A DNA stretch of 64,000 bases from Streptococcus suis (lineage in GTDB: Bacteria; Bacillota; Bacilli; Lactobacillales; Streptococcaceae): the NCBI RefSeq assembly GCF_017601095.1, contig NZ_JAGFUX010000001.1, forward strand, positions 186,001 to 250,000, read 5' to 3'. A model generated the notes under the pieces. That model was not told the DNA's origin. It did no database searches and saw only the letters and a list, made by a program, of their open reading frames with translations. Below, in pieces: positions 1-8,840 of this stretch (its first letter is position 1; each line of letters opens with the position of its first letter). The position numbers and the translations under genes were made by a program.

Positions 1-22
1 AATGTAGTGGTAGTTGGAAATA

Positions 23-44
23 AGGGCTGTTGGAAAACAGCCCT
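23..44 (-). terminator. Stem-loop, likely original thyA terminator
   Basis: A 9-bp perfect stem (AGGGCTGTT / AACAGCCCT) with a 4-base loop lies just downstream of the second copy of the thyA 3' end. The T run after it is weak, so termination is likely but not certain. Confidence 0.5.
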
Positions 45-48
45 CATC

Positions 49-244
49 TTAAATTACTAAATCGAATTTTAACTGCGGTTTAACTGGCTTCCATAGTCCA
101 GGACTGTGGAAAGTTGGAAAGTGAAACAGTTCGGGGAACTGTTTCAGCCCGAGCTTATAATTAAAGAAGCGAAGTAAAAGAACGAAGTTCTGACTGCTAA
201 TCCAGTTAAATTGCTAAATCGAATTTTAACTGCGGTTTAACTGG
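49..244. repeat. Duplicated thyA 3' end (39 bp) flanking a 118-bp hairpin-rich insert
   Basis: Positions 49-87 and 206-244 are the same 39 bp with one mismatch (56 versus 213), including the thyA stop codon. The copies are 157 bp apart. The 118 bp between them hold an imperfect stem at 91-109 and an 11-bp perfect stem at 122-146 with loop GGG. The layout suggests insertion of a short element with a long target duplication, or a tandem duplication that picked up extra sequence. Confidence 0.7.
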
Positions 245-1045
245 ATTGTAGTCCACCAACTCAAAATCTTCTGCCCGAATATCAAAGAAATTGGTACCGT
301 CTGGGACATTTAAGACCAAACGAGGCTCAATTTCTGAAGGCGTTCGACGGAGCAATTCCTCAGCCTGTTCAAACTGATTATCATAGATGTGGAGATTGTT
401 GATGAAATAGAAAAACTTCCCTACCTTCCAACCAAAATGCTTGGCAATCATCATTTGAAGAGCTACATACTGCATAGCATTGATATGATGAGCCACCAAC
501 ATATCATTTGACCGCTGAGTCAGTGTTGCATCAAGGTAAATCTCTCCATTCACTCGACGAACATCGAACATGGTCTGAAAGGCACAAGGCAATAGGCCTG
601 GCGATTGGTTAAAAGCCTCATAATCCCACAAAGAAATCACATTGCGGCGATTCCATGGATTTTCCTCCAGCTGTTTGAGGATTTTTGAGATGATGTCATG
701 CTTTTTAACAATTGCACCATAGCGTTCACCGATGGTCCCTGTTCCATCTACTTCCCAGTCATTCCAATATTGAACACCGTATTTTTCCTGCAAGACAGAC
801 AGGTCATTGGTTTGGTCTTGGTAAATCCAGAGAATTTCTTTAATGGCGGATTTAATCGGAATTGGTCTTAGTGTGGTAATGGGAAACTCCCCCTTGGCCA
901 AATCGTACTCAGCAAAGGAACCAGTAATATACTTGGAGTTGGCAACGTTTCCATCCTTGTATCGTGGACGAGCATTTTCTGAAAAAACGCCCTCTTCCAT
1001 AATCTTATGAATGTTTTCTTTAAAAATACTATCTGCTTTCGTCAT
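206..1045 (-). CDS. thyA: Thymidylate synthase
   Basis: ThyA methylates dUMP to dTMP using methylene-tetrahydrofolate, the only de novo route to dTMP in the cytoplasm. The 279-residue product has the catalytic cysteine in the PCAFQ motif and the following RSND / HHINAMQY region that binds dUMP, and it is close to full family length. The ATG at 1045 has no Shine-Dalgarno sequence. Instead an extended -10 (TGC-TATACT) ends six bases before it, so the message may be leaderless. The last 39 bp of the gene are repeated downstream. It is separate from the divergently unrelated membrane genes that follow at higher coordinates. Confidence 0.97.
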   Translation of the reverse strand: MTKADSIFKENIHKIMEEGVFSENARPRYKDGNVANSKYITGSFAEYDLAKGEFPITTLRPIPIKSAIKEILWIYQDQTNDLSVLQEKYGVQYWNDWEVDGTGTIGERYGAIVKKHDIISKILKQLEENPWNRRNVISLWDYEAFNQSPGLLPCAFQTMFDVRRVNGEIYLDATLTQRSNDMLVAHHINAMQYVALQMMIAKHFGWKVGKFFYFINNLHIYDNQFEQAEELLRRTPSEIEPRLVLNVPDGTNFFDIRAEDFELVDYNPVKPQLKFDLAI

Positions 1046-1051
1046 GGTCTT

Positions 1052-1060
1052 AGTATAGCA
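1052..1060 (-). promoter_or_regulatory. Extended -10 promoter of thyA
   Basis: On the minus strand TGC-TATACT lies directly before AAGACC-ATG. With six bases between the -10 box and the start codon, transcription would begin at or next to the A of the ATG. No convincing -35 box is seen, which fits an extended -10 promoter. Confidence 0.5.
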
Positions 1061-1097
1061 AACTCTAGCAAAAAACTCCAGTTTTGCACCGAAGTTC

Positions 1098-1400
1098 TCA
1101 TTTGAAAAAGAATGAAAAGTAATTAAGTTGGAATAAACCAGATAGAGCAGTTATTAGGCTGAACAGTATAAAATACAAAGCAACCAAGGCGACACTCAAC
1201 AATATCTGACGAACATTTTTCGTATAAATTGCCGTTGGTAAGCTAGCTAGTCCGAAAAATGGAATGATGAAAAATGTCAGTTTAAAATTCACATTTGCAA
1301 GATTAAACCATTGGCCAATTGGTAAAAATAGCATGATTATGAGAATAGCAGCAATGCTATAGAGGACAATATTTAGCCGTCTTAATAGGGTCATATTCAT
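1098..1400 (-). CDS. Small membrane protein, function unknown
   Basis: A 100-residue, very hydrophobic protein with about three membrane segments (around residues 8-27, 40-60 and 66-92). It has a good ribosome binding site (AAGGAG) before its ATG and follows the 92-residue membrane gene by 12 bp, so the two form an operon. The two proteins look like distant relatives in size, helix pattern and a central PFFG / PIFG motif. I do not recognise the family; they may be an exported stress or bacteriocin-immunity type pair, but nothing in the sequence shows that. Confidence 0.75.
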   Translation of the reverse strand: MNMTLLRRLNIVLYSIAAILIIMLFLPIGQWFNLANVNFKLTFFIIPFFGLASLPTAIYTKNVRQILLSVALVALYFILFSLITALSGLFQLNYFSFFFK

Positions 1401-1412
1401 AAATAACTCCTT

Positions 1413-1691
1413 CTATGGACCGAAGAGAACATAGCCCAAGCCAAAGAACAAAGGAAAGGAAATGATCAATAGAATACTGATGATACCCGTCCAAAGTTTT
1501 TTGTAATAGATTGACAAGATGAGAATGAGCGCCCCAAATATTGGCAAAATCATCATGGTCGCTACGTTACCCCAACTCGATGGGAAAAACCAGTCACGAA
1601 TCCAGTAATCAAGGAAAAATGCAGACAGTAAAATCAAAAGACCAACGATAGTTAGATAATCAAGCAGTTTAGATATGTTTACTTGTTTCAT
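1413..1691 (-). CDS. Small membrane protein, first gene of a two-gene operon
   Basis: A 92-residue hydrophobic protein with three predicted membrane segments (about 14-30, 43-60, 66-88). The ATG at 1691 is preceded by AAAGGAGT at good spacing. A promoter with TTGAAA, 17-bp spacer and TAAACT lies upstream, and its -35 box is buried in a 28-bp palindrome, so the operon is probably controlled by a dedicated repressor not encoded next to it. Function unknown. Confidence 0.75.
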   Translation of the reverse strand: MKQVNISKLLDYLTIVGLLILLSAFFLDYWIRDWFFPSSWGNVATMMILPIFGALILILSIYYKKLWTGIISILLIISFPLFFGLGYVLFGP

Positions 1692-1715
1692 GAACCGACA
1701 CTCCTTTCTACTTCT

Positions 1716-1744
1716 AGTTTAAACCATCAAACAATTATTTTCAA
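1716..1744 (-). promoter_or_regulatory. Promoter of the small membrane-protein operon
   Basis: Minus-strand TTGAAA (1744-1739), 17-bp spacer, TAAACT (1721-1716), about 25 bp upstream of the ATG at 1691 and its ribosome binding site. The -35 box overlaps the palindrome at 1737-1764. Confidence 0.55.
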
Positions 1745-1764
1745 TATATGTATATATTGAAAAT
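1737..1764. promoter_or_regulatory. 28-bp palindrome, likely operator
   Basis: Two perfect 13-bp arms (ATTTTCAATATAT and its reverse complement) flank a central GT. The palindrome covers the -35 box of the membrane-protein promoter. Such length and symmetry point to a dimeric repressor site rather than chance AT-rich sequence. No regulator gene is adjacent. Confidence 0.6.
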
Positions 1765-1782
1765 GTGACAACGGAATTGAAA

Positions 1783-1805
1783 AAAGCAGGGGGATGCCCT
1801 GCTTT
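1783..1805 (-). terminator. Terminator after the glycosyltransferase gene
   Basis: Stem AAAGCAGGG / CCCTGCTTT lies immediately downstream of the glycosyltransferase stop codon and is followed by a T run on the minus strand. Confidence 0.75.
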
Positions 1806-1812
1806 CATGAAT

Positions 1813-3201
1813 TTAGTTATAACCTAAAGCAAACTTATACTGCTTTTGTGCTTCCGCATAGCTGAATTTGTTGGCATAGTCAAGAATTTTATTAGACAAT
1901 TGCTGCCTATCTTCTAGAGGTAGACTTGCTAGATTTTTCAAGGCTTTCACAAGATCTTCCACACTATCGAAACCACATTGTTGGTAGATACCCAACTCTT
2001 CCAAGACTTGATTATGTCCAAAATCAACCCTGGAAAGTATAGGTATCAAGCCAAGTCCAAGACATTCTACCATTGCGTTAGCAAACATTTCACTAAGGGA
2101 GCAAGATAGATAAGCACAATAATCTGACCGAGGAATTTGTCCACTAGGGACAAAGCCTTTGAAAATCACGTTGTCTGGAATCGTGTGCTGTTCTTTTAAT
2201 GCTTGAATTGCTTCAACCCGACCTCCATAAATATGAAGCTCTAAGTCAGGAACTTCTCTCATAGCCTGGATTGCCATAGCCACTCGTTTGTGATCATATA
2301 TATTACCAACCAGAAGTAGCTTATTGCTCTTCAAGCCTCTAGGCGGCTGCTGAGCTACTTGAATTGCAATAGGAGGAAGGAACTCTGCATGAATGCCATC
2401 TTTAGCCAGTGGCTCAATAATGTAGGGACTAGCAACAAAAATTTCTTTTCCAAGTTTAATATTGTAGCCTTCGACATTCTTTTGTGAAAAGTAATGGTTG
2501 TAATGAAGGATAAAGCGATAGGTAATGCCTTGATCTTGACAAAATTTTTCTAACGTCTGGCTAATAAACTGGTCGTTTAAGACAATATCTTGATTAGGAA
2601 CAATTCTCTCTGACAAAAAGTTCACAAATAGATCGATCATGGTCCATTTTTTACCTTGGAAAAAATAGTAACACTCTTTATCTTCAATTCTCCCTTGTAG
2701 GACAATATTGCCATTTTTATCGTAATAACAGAAGCTGTCATCCGAAAAATTGGTAAAAAATGGCTTTTCAAAAACAGAAGTTACTGACTTTAACTCCAAC
2801 TTCAAACTTCGTTCAATGATGGATAATATATTTCCTTCAGCAGTTAAGTTCAGGTCATAATAACCCTCCTCAGTTGTATACATTGCTGTCGTTGGAGAGA
2901 GAATTTGTTTATCCTTCCAGATGATGTGCTTTTTTGTTAAATCAGCTTCAAAGTCAGCTAGTTGATAGGAACGCAGGCAAGTGTCAATATCCGAAAAAAG
3001 ATGAGGTAAGATAATAACATTATCCAGTTTATAGCCTTGTGCTTGAAGCTGTTCCTTCCAAAATGGTGTTGAATAAGGAGTTCCGAGTAAAATGTAGTTG
3101 GAAATACCCAAGTTATTTAATACGTTTTGTCGAAAAACCTGCGTGGTTTCATATCCAAATGACTTATCGGTCATCCAACTTCTTAGAGTATATACAGTCA
3201 C
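1813..3201 (-). CDS. GtfA-like glycosyltransferase, probable surface-protein glycosyltransferase
   Basis: A 462-residue GT-B type glycosyltransferase. The opening MTVYTLRSW, the LPHLFSDID region and the C-terminal half (LLVGNIYDHKR, HIYGG, then SLSEMFANAMVECLGLGLIPI with the usual acidic residue of retaining GT4 enzymes) resemble GtfA, which adds GlcNAc to serine-rich adhesins before export. The start is GTG at 3201 with AGGAGG eight bases upstream, only 24 bp after the stop of the large surface-protein gene. That tight coupling suggests the surface protein is its substrate. No GtfB partner or accessory Sec genes are seen nearby, so a different acceptor is possible. Confidence 0.75.
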   Translation of the reverse strand: MTVYTLRSWMTDKSFGYETTQVFRQNVLNNLGISNYILLGTPYSTPFWKEQLQAQGYKLDNVIILPHLFSDIDTCLRSYQLADFEADLTKKHIIWKDKQILSPTTAMYTTEEGYYDLNLTAEGNILSIIERSLKLELKSVTSVFEKPFFTNFSDDSFCYYDKNGNIVLQGRIEDKECYYFFQGKKWTMIDLFVNFLSERIVPNQDIVLNDQFISQTLEKFCQDQGITYRFILHYNHYFSQKNVEGYNIKLGKEIFVASPYIIEPLAKDGIHAEFLPPIAIQVAQQPPRGLKSNKLLLVGNIYDHKRVAMAIQAMREVPDLELHIYGGRVEAIQALKEQHTIPDNVIFKGFVPSGQIPRSDYCAYLSCSLSEMFANAMVECLGLGLIPILSRVDFGHNQVLEELGIYQQCGFDSVEDLVKALKNLASLPLEDRQQLSNKILDYANKFSYAEAQKQYKFALGYN

Positions 3202-3224
3202 AGTGGTCCTCCTAATAGCTTTAC

Positions 3225-6200
3225 TCAGGCTTTCAAGGTCGTTTCTGAAAAGTAAATATTTATTGAATCTGATTGAGGAGTTACTGATAGACTGACTCGT
3301 TTGTAGTAGTAAGTTACAACTGTTACGCCTTCCTCAACTGTACCGGTTTCAGCTTTGTCGACTCTGGTAAATGCATATGGTACAGGGTTTTCTTCAAGAT
3401 CAACTGGCTTGGTATAAACATAGTGCTGTACATAATAAACTTGACCATTAGCAAACTCTAGCTCAGGAGTTACAACTCCTTCTTGTGTCACTATGTTAGA
3501 GATTAGAATCGCTTGAGGTTTATTTGGACCTCTATTTAAAGTTACCGAAGAAGATTCAATTAGTTGGGCAGTTGTAGTATCAAAGCCTCTCTCACTTGCA
3601 TAGCGGTCGCTTAGGAATTTACCATCCAACTGAGGATCGGTCAGAGGTATATACACATCCAAGGTTTCTGCCGCAACTGTTGCTCTACCGTTTTCAATCG
3701 GACTTGTTAGACCTGTCAGAGCATTAAGAGCTTCTAACGGTGCAACCCTCATAGTAGCAATCCGTGAGTTGTTTAAATCCTTATCTGCAGTAGTATCGTA
3801 TTGAAGATTTGTTGGTTCTGTGGTCACCTGGGTATCTATTACATTGCCTTTGTGATCCTTGGTTGTGGTGGTTGTTTCGATTGCTACAACCCCTTCAGCA
3901 ACAGTTGAACCTGTCAAAATTTCTTGACCAGTCGTCTCATCTACATATCGTGTTATGACTTTACCATGAATCTCTCGCTGGCTCTCTTCCACGGTATTGG
4001 CAGGTTTGACGGATTCAACAGGCAGAACCGCTGGTTCAATTTTTTGGATAATTGGTTTAACTTCTACAACTTTTGGCCTGTAATAATAGGTGATGGTCTG
4101 TACTTCTTGATTACTAGATCCCACTTCTTCACCAACCACACGACTGAATTCATATTCAGCTTCAGGTACGATAGCTCTAGATGGTCTTGTATAGGAATAA
4201 CTATAGTCTGTATAATCCCTCGTACCATATATGGTAGTATTATTACCTGTTCCAATTTCTACAATCGTTTGCGAAGATTCATCAAATCCTTCATTACGAA
4301 CGTAATCCAGTGTTTCAGCAATATTATCAGGATCCCCTGAGTTACTTGGAGAATAGATACGAACACGGCTAGTCAGACTATCTAATAAACCTTGAGCTGC
4401 ATTATTTTCAACAAGGCCAGTTTGCTGGGTTTCAGGGTTAATCCAATTTGTCGCAACAGTCCGCTTCTTAGCAATCTCTACCTCTTTGACAATCTTATCA
4501 GCTTCAGTACTGTAGTCAAAGCTAGCAGGAGTACTCGAAATTTGGGTGTCTACAGTATTGCCCAAGGCATCTTTAGTTACCGTTGTCTTCTCAAGGGCAA
4601 TAACCCCCTCTTTTACAATGGTTTCAGGAAGAATTTCTTGACCTGTCACTTCATCGATATAGCGAGTAATAACTTTACCCTTGATTTCTCGTGTTGACTC
4701 TTCAACCGTATTCGGTACTTTGCGATAGATGTAAGTTACATGGTTCTCACCCGGTAAGACTTTACCAGATACTGCTCCATTTACAGAAGTATATTCGTAT
4801 AATGCACCTTCAAACTCGATACGATCAGGTCTTAGATTGCTTGCATCGTAGCTTGCATTGGTTTCACGCTTGGTTTCTTCAATATTTGAGATTCCATCAG
4901 TAATTGTTTCGGTCCGTTCGGTGAAGCTTACAATCGTGTTTACTAGAACTTTTGATGGTGCCAGAACCTTACCTTCCTCATCAGAAAAGTGTACATTTAC
5001 TGTACCAGTTTCAAGAAGGGGTTCGAGTTCTTGACGGGTTACGACAGGTTGAGTCACTTTGCGGTAAACATAAGTAACTTCCGTCTCACCTGCCACAACT
5101 TTGCCTGTTTCGGTACCTTCGACAGATACATATTCATAGGTTGCACCATTGTATTCCAAGCTAGTTGCCTTAACAGAGGCTGCGTTGTACCTAGCATCGC
5201 TAACTACTTTGTTTTCTGTAATTTCTTCAACACCGTCAGTGGTTACTTTGGTACGGAAGGTTGTCGAAATAATGGCATTGACCAATTCTTTAGAATCTGC
5301 AAGTTTATTGCCAGCCTCATCAACATAATGAACTGTGACCTTACCTGTTTCTTGAATTGGTTCAAGCTCTTCACGAGTTACGACAGGTTGAGTTACTTTG
5401 CGGTAAACATAGGTAACTTCCGTCTCACCTGCCGCAACTTTTCCTGTTTCGCTACCCTCGACAGATACATATTCATAGCTTGCACCATTGTATTCCAAGC
5501 TAGTTGCCTTAACAGAGGCTGCGTTGTACCTAGCATCGCTAACTACTTTGTTTTCTGTAATTTCTTCAACACCGTCAGTGGTTACTTTGGTACGGAAGGT
5601 TGTCGAAATAATGGCATTGACCAATTCTTTAGAATCTGCAAGTTTATTGCCAGCCTCATCAACATAATGAACTGTGACCTTACCTGTTTCTTGAATTGGT
5701 TCAAGCTCTTCACGAGTTACGACAGGTTGAGTTACTTTGCGGTAAACATAGGTAACTTCCGTCTCACCTGCCACAACTTTGCCTGTTTCGCTACCCTCGA
5801 CAGATGCATATTCATAAGTTGAACCATTGTATTCCAAGCTAGTTGCCTTAACAGAGGCTGCGTTGTACCTAGCATCGCTAACTACTTTGTTTTCTTTAAT
5901 TTCTTCCACACCGTCAGTGGTTACCTTGGTACGGAAGGTTGTCGAAATAATGGCATTTACCAATTCTTTAGAATCTGCAAGTTTATTGCCAGCCTCATCG
6001 ACATAATGAACTGTGACCTTACCTGTTTCTTGGATTGGTTCAAGCTCTTCACGAGTTACGACAGGTTGAGTCACTTTGCGGTAAACATAAGTAACTTCCG
6101 TCTCACCTGCCACAACTTTGCCTGCTTCGGTACCTTCGACAGATACATATTCATAGCTTGCACCATTGTATTCCAAGCTAGTTGCCTTAACAGAGGCTGC

Positions 6201-7472
6201 GTTGTACCTAGCATCGCTAACTACTTTGTTTTCTGTAATTTCTTCAACACCGTCAGTGGTTACTTTGGTACGGAAGGTTGTCGAAATAATGGCATTTACC
6301 AATTCTTTAGAATCTGCAAGTTTATTGCCAGCCTCATCAACATAATGAACTGTGACCTTACCTGTTTCTTGGATTGGTTCAAGCTCTTCACGAATTACGA
6401 CAGGTTGAGTCACTTTGCGGTAAACATAAGTAACTTCCGTCTCACCTGCCACAACTTTTCCTGTTTCACTACCTTTAACAGATACATATTCATAGCTTGC
6501 CCCATTAAACAAAATAGTATTGACTTTAAGTGCCGAAGTATCATAGTCAACCTCAGTAGGTACAGTGTTTTCTATGACTTTTTCTAGACCATTGATTGTC
6601 ACTTTAGTACGATAAGTGGTGGAAACAACTGCGTTTACTAGCTCTTTCGAATCAGCTATTATGTTTCCGTTTTCGTCAACATAGTGAACTGTAACCTTTC
6701 CTTTGTGCTCCTGTGACTCAGATTTCAAATCTGATGAAGTTAGAGTATTTGGGCTTGTAGGTGTTTCTGCAGGTACAGATGCAATTTCTGGATAGTATCC
6801 AATGTATTCCCAATTAGCCTCCGATTTAGGTGTAAATGTGAATCTTGAATTTAATTGAAGTGTAACATTTTCAACCAATTCAATAAAGGATGTTGAATTA
6901 GCTAGTACAGGGCCAGAGACACCAATTGATCCGCTAACTAACAAGGCCACAGCAATTCTTTTACCAGTTTTCTTATTTTTAAAGAGTAAATAGCCTCCAA
7001 ATAAAAGAAGTCCTAACCCTGCGACAAATAGTGTATTTGCTTCCGCTGTACCACTCTTTGGTAAAATGTTTTTCAAAGTATTCTGATTCACACCAGAACC
7101 TGTGGTTGATTTTTGGGGATTATCCGTACTTGGGGAAATTGGCACTACTTGACTTTCACCATTTGGTTGATATACAGCTACAAATCCAGTAATCCATTCG
7201 AAATTACCTGTTTCTGAATTAATCCAGGACAGTTGTTCGTCAATCTTACCAAATTTAATGCGGTCTTTTTGTTCTTCAGATAAATCGTGATAATTTACCC
7301 TTCTAATTGTGGCATCTATCATTCGATTGGTTTGGACTACTTCAGAAGTAGCTTGATCAGTAGCAGATACCAATGATGAGCCTGCAAGAACACTTACAGT
7401 ACCTAGTAGAGCAACACCTAGCCCTTTAACTGCTTTGTGTTTACGAAAACCATATTTATTATTCTTTTCCAC
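3225..7472 (-). CDS. Large repeat surface protein with N-terminal sorting signal
   Basis: A 1415-residue surface protein, probably an adhesin. Order of parts: YSIRK-like signal peptide (YGFRKHKAVKGLG, residues 8-38); a short NYHDLSEEQKDRI segment near residue 60; an LPKSG sorting motif near residue 138 followed by a hydrophobic stretch and KNKK; a second hydrophobic stretch ending in ALANS-like sequence near 190; a YIGYYPE segment; then MucBP-like repeats that start GKVTVHYVDE, four of them almost identical with a 113-residue period; one diverged repeat; and two larger GKVITRY(I/V)DE domains. The C-terminus ends in ETTLKA with no LPXTG. An N-terminal LPXTG followed by two hydrophobic segments is the anchor layout of M26 IgA1/Zmp proteases, but no HEXXH protease domain is present. 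Start is GTG with AGGAGG upstream. Confidence 0.85.
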   Translation of the reverse strand: MEKNNKYGFRKHKAVKGLGVALLGTVSVLAGSSLVSATDQATSEVVQTNRMIDATIRRVNYHDLSEEQKDRIKFGKIDEQLSWINSETGNFEWITGFVAVYQPNGESQVVPISPSTDNPQKSTTGSGVNQNTLKNILPKSGTAEANTLFVAGLGLLLFGGYLLFKNKKTGKRIAVALLVSGSIGVSGPVLANSTSFIELVENVTLQLNSRFTFTPKSEANWEYIGYYPEIASVPAETPTSPNTLTSSDLKSESQEHKGKVTVHYVDENGNIIADSKELVNAVVSTTYRTKVTINGLEKVIENTVPTEVDYDTSALKVNTILFNGASYEYVSVKGSETGKVVAGETEVTYVYRKVTQPVVIREELEPIQETGKVTVHYVDEAGNKLADSKELVNAIISTTFRTKVTTDGVEEITENKVVSDARYNAASVKATSLEYNGASYEYVSVEGTEAGKVVAGETEVTYVYRKVTQPVVTREELEPIQETGKVTVHYVDEAGNKLADSKELVNAIISTTFRTKVTTDGVEEIKENKVVSDARYNAASVKATSLEYNGSTYEYASVEGSETGKVVAGETEVTYVYRKVTQPVVTREELEPIQETGKVTVHYVDEAGNKLADSKELVNAIISTTFRTKVTTDGVEEITENKVVSDARYNAASVKATSLEYNGASYEYVSVEGSETGKVAAGETEVTYVYRKVTQPVVTREELEPIQETGKVTVHYVDEAGNKLADSKELVNAIISTTFRTKVTTDGVEEITENKVVSDARYNAASVKATSLEYNGATYEYVSVEGTETGKVVAGETEVTYVYRKVTQPVVTRQELEPLLETGTVNVHFSDEEGKVLAPSKVLVNTIVSFTERTETITDGISNIEETKRETNASYDASNLRPDRIEFEGALYEYTSVNGAVSGKVLPGENHVTYIYRKVPNTVEESTREIKGKVITRYIDEVTGQEILPETIVKEGVIALEKTTVTKDALGNTVDTQISSTPASFDYSTEADKIVKEVEIAKKRTVATNWINPETQQTGLVENNAAQGLLDSLTSRVRIYSPSNSGDPDNIAETLDYVRNEGFDESSQTIVEIGTGNNTTIYGTRDYTDYSYSYTRPSRAIVPEAEYEFSRVVGEEVGSSNQEVQTITYYYRPKVVEVKPIIQKIEPAVLPVESVKPANTVEESQREIHGKVITRYVDETTGQEILTGSTVAEGVVAIETTTTTKDHKGNVIDTQVTTEPTNLQYDTTADKDLNNSRIATMRVAPLEALNALTGLTSPIENGRATVAAETLDVYIPLTDPQLDGKFLSDRYASERGFDTTTAQLIESSSVTLNRGPNKPQAILISNIVTQEGVVTPELEFANGQVYYVQHYVYTKPVDLEENPVPYAFTRVDKAETGTVEEGVTVVTYYYKRVSLSVTPQSDSINIYFSETTLKA
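5041..6396. repeat. Four tandem 339-bp repeats inside the surface-protein gene
   Basis: The marker ACGACAGGTTGAG recurs at 5041, 5380, 5719, 6058 and 6397, exactly 339 bp apart, giving four full units of 113 codons. The units differ at only a few positions (for example ITENK versus IKENK, ASYEY versus STYEY). Copy number is likely to change by recombination and the region may be misassembled. Confidence 0.9.
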
Positions 7473-7823
7473 TATCTATCCTCCTAGAAAAGTATATAGT
7501 CTATATTAATAGTATTTTTGCGATGATTTTACCATTTTTATATTAATATTTCAAACAATTATATAACTATTTATAAACTTTCATAGAACAGAACTTGTTT
7601 TTTGAATAATTATAAAATTAAAATGTGAAATCTATTACTTTTTACAATAGAAAAGATAATTTGAGAAATATAACTACAGAAAATTTGCTCTCCATGTGAC
7701 AGAGTGTTTGAAAAATTTTAATCAAAAATATAAGGTAAATTTGGAAATATTATGTGTAACTTTCATCACACATTCATATAGAAAACAGTATGTTTAAACA
7801 GTCCGGAATTGCAAAGAACAAAA
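7473..7823. other. AT-rich intergenic region upstream of the surface-protein gene
   Basis: About 350 bp, very rich in A and T, with no open reading frame I would support. It must hold the surface-protein promoter; TATACT followed by the AGGAGG ribosome binding site is visible next to the GTG start, but the -35 box is unclear. No repeat or RNA gene was recognised. Confidence 0.6.
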
Positions 7824-7845
7824 AAAGCAGAGATACCCCTGCTTT
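7824..7845 (-). terminator. Terminator of the glucokinase gene
   Basis: Stem AAAGCAG / CTGCTTT with an 8-base loop, followed by a run of seven T residues on the minus strand, just downstream of the glucokinase stop codon. Confidence 0.75.
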
Positions 7846-7851
7846 CCAAAT

Positions 7852-8811
7852 TTATTTCAAAACGAGTGACGCCGCCCCCAAGACACCAGCATCATTGCCA
7901 CGAGTTGCCAAGACAATTTGCGTGCTTTCCTTAATTTGTGGGAAGCTATTTTCCTCAAACACCTTACGAACTCCGTCTAGCAAGAACTCTCCTGCAGCAG
8001 AAACGCCACCACCTAGTACGATGTAGGCAGGATTGAGGACAGCTGCAATGTTGGCACAAGCTACACCAAGGTATTCTGAGAAATGACGATAAACAATCAA
8101 GGCCAAATCATCGCCTTCTTTTGCCAAGTCAAAGACATCTTTTGCTGTTACATCTTGCCCGTCATCAATTATCTGCTTAAGCTTAGAAGCACCAGCGTAT
8201 TGGTCCGCATAACGTCGGCTGAGGTTGACAATTCCCGTCGCAGAAGCTACGGTCTCCAAGCACCCTTTTTTACCACAGGTACAAGCAAATGGTTCATCAA
8301 AGTCAACCGTGATATGACCTAATTCCCCACCAGCACCTTTGACACCACGAATCAAGTTTCCAGCAGCGATGACTCCACCACCAACACCAGTTCCGAGGGT
8401 CATAAAGACAACGTTTGGATTGTTGTTACCTGCTCCAACCCACTGCTCACCAAGAGCTGCTACGTTGGCATCATTATCAATAAAGAATTGCAAACCAAGG
8501 GCAGTTTCAAACTGCTCTTTGACCAATTGCAAGGTCATCCAGTTGAGGTTATAGGCTCCAATAACCGTTCCAGCTTCACTATCGACTACACCAGGTGACC
8601 CCATACCAATTCCTAGGAAATCGTCTTTGGTTAGACCGTGGGTTTCAAAGCGATGCTGGATACTGTCAATAATATCAGGAACAATGTGACTTCCCTCATC
8701 CAAAATATTGGTTTTGATAGACCATTTTTCTTGAATCTCACCTTCAGTTGTTAGAATCGCCAACTTAACAGAAGTACCACCCAAATCAATACCGATTATT
8801 TTTTTTGACAT
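7852..8811 (-). CDS. glcK: ROK-family glucokinase
   Basis: Phosphorylates free glucose with ATP to glucose 6-phosphate in the cytoplasm. The 319-residue protein has the N-terminal phosphate-binding motif GIDLGGTSVKLAIL, the central GTGVGGG stretch and the ROK zinc motif CTCGKKGCLE. The ATG at 8811 follows AAGGAG. The promoter region contains a palindrome close to the streptococcal MalR operator, which would link glucokinase to maltose use. In this orientation it lies downstream of the ABC-F and small membrane genes but has its own promoter. Confidence 0.93.
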   Translation of the reverse strand: MSKKIIGIDLGGTSVKLAILTTEGEIQEKWSIKTNILDEGSHIVPDIIDSIQHRFETHGLTKDDFLGIGMGSPGVVDSEAGTVIGAYNLNWMTLQLVKEQFETALGLQFFIDNDANVAALGEQWVGAGNNNPNVVFMTLGTGVGGGVIAAGNLIRGVKGAGGELGHITVDFDEPFACTCGKKGCLETVASATGIVNLSRRYADQYAGASKLKQIIDDGQDVTAKDVFDLAKEGDDLALIVYRHFSEYLGVACANIAAVLNPAYIVLGGGVSAAGEFLLDGVRKVFEENSFPQIKESTQIVLATRGNDAGVLGAASLVLK

Positions 8812-8840
8812 AAGCTTCTCCTTGCGTGTATATTTTCTTT

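Noticed and set aside
5041..6396. CRISPR-like array
   Set aside because: The units are 339 bp, in frame and translated; there are no short repeats with unique spacers and no cas genes.
4989..6587. Long plus-strand frames opposite the surface-protein repeats
   Set aside because: They are antisense shadows of the 339-bp repeats, repeat with the same period, have Cys- and Phe-rich composition unlike real proteins, and lack ribosome sites.
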